Shown here one piece after another: positions 56,816 through 64,000 of a stretch of DNA of 64,000 nucleotides (positions are counted from its first letter, which is position 1; each line of letters opens with the position of its first letter). A program made the translations under genes and the position numbers. The notes below the pieces were generated by a model that searched no databases, had not been told where the DNA came from, and was given only the letters and a program-made list of their open reading frames with translations. The stretch is from assembly GCA_030762175.1 (NCBI GenBank), contig CM060846.1, forward strand, positions 306,934,512 to 306,998,511, read 5' to 3'. Origin of the DNA: Metallyticus violacea. Taxonomy: Eukaryota > Arthropoda > Insecta > Mantodea > Metallyticidae.

Positions 56816-59029
56816 TTGGAAAGCTAATGTTATGTGACAATTTTGTGGTGCAAGCTTTGATGTCTTGGGTGAGAGGGGAGGGTCTGAAACCCACAGAATA
56901 TAAAGTTGCTCATCTTCTTTAATCGTGATAAAATTTTCAGATTAACGGAAAAAAGTGCACTTCATGCATTTATTTAATGAAATGCTTTCCAGCATGTTTT
57001 TTTTTTTTTTTTTATGACCACTGTTTATAATTTTAAATGGGAAACATTTCGTATTAAAAATCAGAACAACTATTTTTCCCTCCCTTTCTCTTCCTGTCAC
57101 TAGTTTAAACTAAATATATTTTAACCGCAATTAGAATTCGTTGTTCACATAAAAACATATTATTCTGCTGTATTCGTCGAAATGTGAAAACTTGCAGATA
57201 ATGGGAGAGCGAAAGTTCGAAATTCTTACGGATTTGAGCCTTAGTGAACGTACTGTGCAGATTAATTATTTTAATCACTAATTCCTTTAAGAAACTGAAA
57301 TTGGAATCGGGAAGAAAGCTTTCGGTGGTTCCGGAAAAGTGCTATGCTTTCAAGCCTTTAGGTCACAACAATTAATAGTAACGTTGGAAATCCTTTGAGG
57401 AAAGTGAACTCATAATAACACATTTTGAACTTGTAACGAATTGCAATTTGTTTTCAAAATCATTGCATCAAAATGTTATGATAAACAGGAATATAATTTT
57501 TGGTATGTATGCGACTAAAACCAAGATCACATTTTCACACCGTGAGGTTCAAATCCGATCTAAGTGGATGTGAAAGTGATCCAATAGCTGGACAGGAACT
57601 GCTGACAGTACGTTCAAACATAAGAATCATGTTTATTATTGAACTTAATAGAAATATCCACAAAGGTCAAATGAGTTGTGGGCCTCCTGATCGCGGGTGC
57701 TTACTGGGGAAGCCGCAACCCAAAGAGGGTGATCCAGTCGCCACGATTAAAGTTAGTATTTATATTACTACTGAAAGCTTATGATGATACTGGATTTAAG
57801 ATTTAGAATAATAATTAGCACTAGCCTGCATTATGAGAGATACTGCAACTGATGCCCTTCTGCGTAGGAAATTCCTGTATTTCATTTAACATTCTTTCGC
57901 AAGAACATGGCGGTTAGGAATACGTTTCTTATTATTTGGAGAGCCTGTCTCTCGTAACTTTTTAACAAATTAGCTTCCAATTTCTGCACCTGGAATACGA
58001 TTGTCAGGATATTGTGTTGCGAATCGCCTTACCGTTTCTACCGTTCTGCCGGCCTGAAACTAAAATAACAGCACTATATTAAATTCAGATTTCTTGCTTT
58101 CAGATTCATTTACTAAATAACTCTTACATAAGGAATCTGGACTCCATCTGAATGTACTGAACGTCTAAATATATGCCATAGACATATTGACAAATAAAAA
58201 GTCGGCCTACAGAATTTTCGTTCACTTCTAGTGTCATGAAAAAGTTAAGTACTTTTAATTACAGGATATTACTCGTATTATTGTTACTGTGAATTGATTT
58301 CCACAAAATATATACATTATTTTAGTTTTCAAAACACTAGAATACCGAACGATTTTTTTTCTCGCATATAACTTATAAGTCAAATTCCTTAATGCTTTTA
58401 TGAATCACTTGCAATATTGTGTCATAACATTTTCTTTCACAATTATGTTATTTATCAACATATTGTTATCTGTAGTCAGATCCAACATTAACATTATTCC
58501 ATAAAGCATTATTAATCATTAAATTAACCAATTTAATTTTAATCTTTAAAAATATTCTCAGTAAACATAAACTATTGCGGAAAGGAAAGTGTGTAAATGT
58601 AATTAAATTATTTATTTTCCTGTGTACACTTAATTGAGAGCCTATAAAACAAATGTAAATTCTAATTTGCCTAAGCTAAGCAAAAAGCTATTGCATCATG
58701 CATGATATTCACTTTTTATTACTAGTGAGCATTAGGTTTGAGCATTTTAAATATTAATTGATTTTATATTTTATAAATTTATGAAATAACATACTGAGAA
58801 TTTGCAGAGTAAAGGTTACCTTTAACTCTGGAGACATATTGTGCGAGTATTAAAACAAAAGTTTTATAATTTGTTCGGCATTTTTCTTTAATGAGTAATT
58901 TCTTATTCATTATAATTACTGTAATCCCCATGGGCTTTAGTAGCGATTTATCACAAGTAGTATAACAAGATGTTCAGAAATAAATGATAAATTCACGAGC
59001 GTAGCGAGGAAGCTGAGAACATCTTGTGA
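56816..59029. other. Intergenic
   Basis: The frame at 57500-57784 ends in RGCLLGKPQPKEGDPVATIK before a gttagt donor-like word, but no acceptor or family supports it. A T tract lies at 57000-57014. A small hairpin near 58963-59030 (acaagatgttc / gaacatcttgtg) precedes the repeat that follows. Confidence 0.4.
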
Positions 59030-59600
59030 TATTTATTAGAACTATTTCATGAATAAAATTAGAATAAAAATATTTGTTCTTGAAATTCCCTCGCAAAACA
59101 ATTGTATAAAGTATTTAAACTGATATTTGAGATTACCTAGCTATTTAGAAATCGTGAGTATAAAATAAACGAAGGTCGACTACTATAATTCGATTTACAC
59201 TAGTGCCAACTGATAATATCAAAATAGAGATTTGACAATGTCAATTGCATTCATTATATTTTTTAACAATTACTAATTTTAAACAATTTATTTAGATATA
59301 TTTTAGTAAATTGAAAAGTTATTAAAAACGCAATTATTAAATTAAAATGAAGAAGCTCCATTTACTTTAGATACAATGAACAATGTTGTTACGATTAATC
59401 GATTCTTGCTCATACCTTTGTGGGGAAGAGTTAGCAACACATAGAAGACAAATGCACTTGAAGGCAATAAAATTTTGCGATAAATTTTCAGCGATATGTG
59501 GCTGTGATAAGTTGAAATTTAAATTTCGTCAATTTCATTGGAATAAAATGTGATGATGTCACATAAGTGAAATAATCATTAACTGATGATAATTCCTAGA
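59030..59600 (+). repeat. Dispersed repeat, copy 2 (pair with 36540-37240)
   Basis: Collinear with the copy at 36540: ctatttcatgaataaaat, caattgtataaag, aaataaacgaa, tcgatttacactagtgccaa, gacaaatgcacttg, tcaatttcattgg and tcacataagtgaaa. Strongly diverged, about 130 bases shorter, no coding content. Confidence 0.55.
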
Positions 59601-62600
59601 AAAGCCTGTGCTTTTAGTAGTTGCTTGAAAGCTGATAGTGTGATTCATGGTAATTGTTACAATTGTGTTCTTCAGATAGATGAATTTCTTTTTCTTTCTG
59701 AATATTTTGGGTACAATTTAAGGATCTGACACGTAAAAGAGTTGAAAACATTATTGATGGACTTCAGATCTTGCAGCGTTAGTGTTATGGTTGGCATAGC
59801 AACCTAACAGAGCAAATTTTTTGCTAACATACGGTCACAGCTCAAGAGGGTTATGCAGTAATCAGTGGTAGGGGAGAAGAGGCGACACAAGGTAAAATGA
59901 AAAGATCACGCTAGAAGCTTCTTTCCCGCGTTTTAATAATTTTCACCCACTCCGTCTTTTTTGGAGGGTAAGGTAAGAAAGACATCCCCCAGTCTCATTA
60001 TTGCTAATTTATTATAATAGAATTTTCGCTGAAGATAAGATGCTGGGGATGGCGGGTAATGGGCACTGTTACACCCACTTAAAGTTTTAATTACACAAAA
60101 GGTGAAGCGATCCTTGTTGAAGGAAACTCGCACCACTTGACTGAAGTAATGGGGTGGGGGAAGGGGTGGGACGAGGGCGGAGCGTGACGCCAGACAACGA
60201 CGTCGGAAAAACGAGGGGTGGAGGCGTTTTCGTTAGACGCCTCCTGAAGAAGATTGTTCAAGTATTTTTTCCGCTTTCCTCCCTCTTTCGCTCGCAACTA
60301 CCATCGATCCTTGCTAACAGGAAATGACCAGCATTACGCTTTTAAAACACCATCTTCGTAGTTAGTGCACTGCAACAGAATGACATTATACGGAATGGCA
60401 GAACAGCCTTTTATCTTTCAACTCTTGCCTTCCGTGCTTTTTCTGTACTTTGCGGTAATGAGTCATTAGAGCCGAGGTTCACTTTAAGGCAGCAATTTAC
60501 CGGGCTTTGCAACAGCCCCAAAAATGAGGTGCTGCACACAAATAGATTTCGCAGCTCGATGTGATTCTGTTGTTTATAATAGAGCGTCGGCTCCTACAAT
60601 CAGTTAACAGTTATTTTAAATATTTCTTCCATGTCTGATGCATTCAATTTGTTTATATATTTTCCTTTATTACAATTCTTATTTACACATTATTATTTCA
60701 GGAAAACAACACTTCTCCGTATTATAGCCATAAAAATTTTTATCAAGAAAAAAATAACATTCTGTGTGTGCTATCGCTGGCAAAATGTATAGGTAATTTG
60801 TCTATCAAGGAAACAGTATCTCAATGAAGCATACATGGTACGGGACAAACTTTAATTACTTGTCGCACCCCTACAAGTTTCGAGGTATACTGTTACACAA
60901 TGTACCTGGTAATTGTGTGCAGCCTTGCTATTGCTATTTCCGTACATCAATGATTGAGCAGGAACTATGTTTCTCATGTTATTTAGAATTGATAAATTAT
61001 TTAAACTCACGTCCATACTCGATCTCCATTAGCACTAGGAAGCACTGAAAGAGATTGAAGAGATGTGACAACGTTGTTTTTTCTAAGCGAACTCCGATAT
61101 ACAGCATTTCTCACCCTTATCATATCAACGTAACATAACATAAGCAGTTGCATAACTGCAATCTCAATTCCAGGAAAAATCCATAAGCTTGTCCCCGTAC
61201 TTCTTTCAATTACATGCAACAAATAGTAAAATTTTCATTCACTTAATTTTAACCCTTGTTTACTAGGAAGATATCTAAGAAAGCATTCTCTCCATATTGT
61301 CCAATGCCCAGGAATGGGTAAACGAAGGGTATGAAATAGTGATGTAATAACCTCTCTATCTTGAATATTTATTTAATGTAAACTTTGTGCTGTCGTAGAA
61401 GCATTCTATGCTACACATTCCTAAATTTATTTTTTACAGATTACCTTCGCCTCGCTTCTTTACTTCACGCTCGTCCATAAATGACACTTTATGAACTTGT
61501 ATCATAAATATTATCTGTGTACCACTTCATTTCACTTGAGGATTATCTATAAGATGTAATAAATCGAGCCTCTTTCAGTATCTTTAGACAGTATGAAAAA
61601 TATGCCAAAATGATAATAGATTATACAAAAATTCTGGTTGATAGTCCCACACTAAAATTGGGAAATCGAGTGTTTATAACAAACATGTACTTGTTTTGCT
61701 TCAGTGTTCCTGGCAATAAGTGTGTGAATCCTGTACAAGCCCTTGACATTCACGTGGCACTTGATTTTTCGTTTATGGAATGTGTTTCACATTTAATACA
61801 GAATCCTCGGGTACATTTTTGAAGTAGTCTATTCGTTTATATCAGTCAAGCGAAATGTTATAGAGATGATTGCTTTTATGGTCATCACAATTGTGGATTA
61901 AGTCTGTGAAAAATTTAACCGGAAAATTCCTGTTTGAACCAAACCCTTTTCTTGTTAGTGAGGCGAAGTAATGAGAGGAAGAGAGATAAATGCAGTTGAT
62001 TTAAAAGTAAAGTGTGTTACATTGAAATTTAAAATTCTAGCTTAAGTTTACCATGTTTATTAGATAATACATACACTGTACCACTTCGTGAAAGTTGATT
62101 TTATCCTGTGCAGACATGCACACTAGCAAAGCTGTAAATATCAACGGAACAGGGATTGTATGACTCAATATTGTTTATTCTAATATAGAAAATGTATTAA
62201 AGACCGATAATTGATCTAACAATTTTAATTTAATAGTAACAATTTAATTATGATTGCAACCATTTTTCTTACCAAAAATTAGTAAATTCATCTAAAAGAA
62301 CACGTTCTTGTAAAGCGACGAATGACGAAACTTAGAAATGAGCAGCTACATTTACTCCCTCGCAATATTTTCATTGGCTTTAAGAGAAAATGTACTTTAG
62401 GCGCAGCGAAATTAACAAAAAAGTGCAAGTATATGGGAGCTTCTGGTTATAAACGTGTCACATCAAGGGAAATCTGAAAACGTAAAAGTTACTCACTCGT
62501 CAAGAAAATGCACTCTCATGATATGAAAATTTATCAAGAATGCTCGAAAGTGAATTTCACTAGCAATTCAGCGATTTGGTATAGCAGCAAAAATTATGTT

Positions 62601-63160
62601 TTCGCATTAATTTCAACATACCTGTAAGAGAAGGCTGTCAGTGAAGAGATGCAACAACTTTGATGAGCTGTGCTTAGCGATATAATTACATCTTATTGAT
62701 AGGAACATCTCTGTTAAAACTTTTATATGGAAACTTAAGGAGTATCCAAAGAGAAGCATTATATTTGGTAATCAAAACGCTTATAATTATAAATAATCAA
62801 TATAGTTATAATAATTATGTAATCATCAATAGCTGACAATAAGCACAATATAAGAAGTATACTTTTTAAGGTACAGAGGATATAACGAAACAAGCAACAT
62901 TATGAGTCGAGACTTCATTAAAAGAAATATTCTCCTTTTCAGTCCATTCTCTAAATTCTTAGGATTGTTGTGCAAATTTTGTTGTTTATGTTAGTATCAC
63001 TAGCATTTTCAACTGTTGTTTGAGCAAGCGCATTTTGATAACTGAAATATGAAATAGAAAGGGAAAGAGTATGCTTGTATTGTACATTATTTTGTTTATT
63101 AACGGGTATATTTTAACGTTTATGCCTTGGGATAAAGCGTAGCCTAAAACAAAGTTATAA
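59601..63160. other. Intergenic; CpG-rich segment at 60110-60310
   Basis: Mostly AT-rich. At 60110-60310 there is a G-rich, CpG-rich stretch (gacgagggcggagcgtgacg) with a perfect 8-bp hairpin at 60220-60244 (ggaggcgt/acgcctcc). It resembles promoter DNA but has no attached gene that I can identify. The frames at 60824-61048 and 61610-61822 carry no motif. Confidence 0.4.
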
Positions 63161-63920
63161 TACGAGGACCGGAATAAATGTTATGGTAATTCACCTATAT
63201 TTAAAAAACAATTTATTTTACAACCAGCAAATTGTTACATGCCTTCAATATAATCACCTGAGGCATTAAATACTCTAGAAAGACCGGTTTTGTTGATGTC
63301 AGCATAAGATAGCCCTGCTGTTCATAGGATTGATTCTCACGTATAGAAACGCTTTCCACTGAGCAGTTTATTTAGTTCAGAAAAAAGGTCGAAGTCACAG
63401 GGGTTCATATTTTGTGAATAATACGCGGCATTAACAGTCGGTGCAGAGGAACGCATGATTATCCTAAGCCACTATTACATTTTTGGGCTCTCAGCGTAGT
63501 TTCGGAGTCAAGGAATGATGGTGTTGCCATTCACTGAAATGATGTAATATGATCAGAAACCGAACGGAAAGCAATTTTGCAACACCAAAGCTAATCTTTC
63601 AATTCGTGCAACACCACTGGATGGTTTGTTCCTACTTTTGTAGTCAACTCTCTTACTCCAGTATTGTGCTGCAGAGCCAGAGAGCCCTGCGTATCATCCT
63701 CCACAAAATCATATCCTTGCAGAAACTGTACATAGCAGGACATACTTCCTGTAGAGCCTCGTGACATTCTTTAGCATGTCTTTCACGAGATTCATACCCG
63801 TTGTTCAATTTGTCTTTACACAGCGCTCTTTCAACCCCCACTTCAGACATTTGTAAGTTCTGCAATACACACAGTGGGTGCGATGAATAGACCTGTCTTC
63901 TCTCTAACAGTGCTTGCAAC
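63161..63920 (-). pseudogene. Mariner element, minus strand, internally deleted
   Basis: The left border is a mariner-like end (tacgaggaccggaataaatg at 63161). On the minus strand, N-terminal pieces appear first: RHAKECHEALQEVCPAM (about 63790-63740), then in another frame YDFVEDDTQGSL and TGVRELT. The C-terminal part follows at 63410-63230: MNPCDFDLFSELNKLLSGKR, DINKTGLSRVFNASGDYIEG. These match the order ATECHEALQEVYG, G.EDVEDDPR, SPCDYDLFPKLKEPLRGKR and GDYIEG of a mariner-like subfamily. Most of the catalytic middle is missing or unrecognisable. The right end lies at or beyond the window edge. Confidence 0.7.
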
Positions 63921-64000
63921 TAAAATGACCCTTCTACCTTTTCCAAACCTTCATACTTGTAGATTACATAGCAGGCAATAGCACGACACCTTGCTGCAGT

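Noticed and set aside
57500..57784. 94-codon + strand frame as a gene or exon
   Set aside because: It ends in a peptide that looks plausible (GKPQPKEGDPVATIK), but there is no acceptor, no recognised family and a poor start context.
1..64000. CRISPR arrays, operons, ribosome binding sites, bacterial insertion sequences
   Set aside because: None seen; composition, SINEs, introns and transposon types are those of an animal nuclear genome.

Overview
This is an AT-rich, gene-poor window of eukaryotic nuclear DNA, almost certainly from an insect with a large, repeat-laden genome. The evidence is decayed mariner, Tc1 and pogo elements, a Penelope-like element, a non-LTR retrotransposon, and three families of tRNA-derived SINE. 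The dominant SINE has a leucine/serine-tRNA-like head and about ten copies. Its style, and the stray peptides it produces, resemble repeats I associate with cockroaches and other Polyneoptera; that placement is inference. No bacterial operons, rRNA or true tRNA genes were seen. Most of the small open frames are shadows of repeats or chance.

Layout. 0-2.7 kb: a Tc1 DD34E pseudogene and two pieces of a second Tc1/mariner-type family. 3.5-8.4 kb: a frame-broken APE-type non-LTR retrotransposon (R1-like) with endonuclease and reverse transcriptase, followed by a purine-rich 3' region. 9.7-10.2 kb: one SINE inserted inside another in opposite orientation. 10.4-11.5 kb: a possible MITE and a long inverted repeat. 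12.2-12.8 kb: the best host-gene candidate, a two-exon THAP zinc-finger gene on the minus strand, with a GC-richer segment upstream. 15.0 kb: an isolated candidate internal exon. 16.9-17.8 kb: a mariner-like element whose short derivative lies at 43 kb. 19.1-20.5 kb: a complete-ended 1.34 kb DNA transposon with TAA target duplications, carrying an internally deleted gene of a conserved but uncharacterised family. 20.5-21.2 kb: the GIY-YIG end of a Penelope-like element with a tandemly repeated tail. 21.3 kb and 26.4-27.5 kb: mariners. 22.3-23.2 kb: three SINE insertions of two families. 31.5-32.1 kb: an internally deleted TIR element. 33-38 kb: SINEs and a 22-bp minisatellite. 44.9-47.3 kb: a pogo-like element with both ends, an intron and a C-terminal zinc finger. 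48.8 and 52.4 kb: two copies of one repeat that form an empty/filled site pair for a 54-bp SINE tail. 53.5-54.3 kb: a GC-rich island. 63.2-64 kb: another mariner on the minus strand.

How the parts relate. The window is mainly a record of successive transposition. Autonomous-type elements have decayed by frameshift and internal deletion, and short derivatives with preserved ends sit alongside them. SINEs with poly(A)- or AAAT-type tails and target-site duplications imply mobilisation by a LINE, but no LINE with a matching tail was recognised here. Apart from the THAP gene and a few exon-like segments, nothing here can be assigned to host genes by reading alone.
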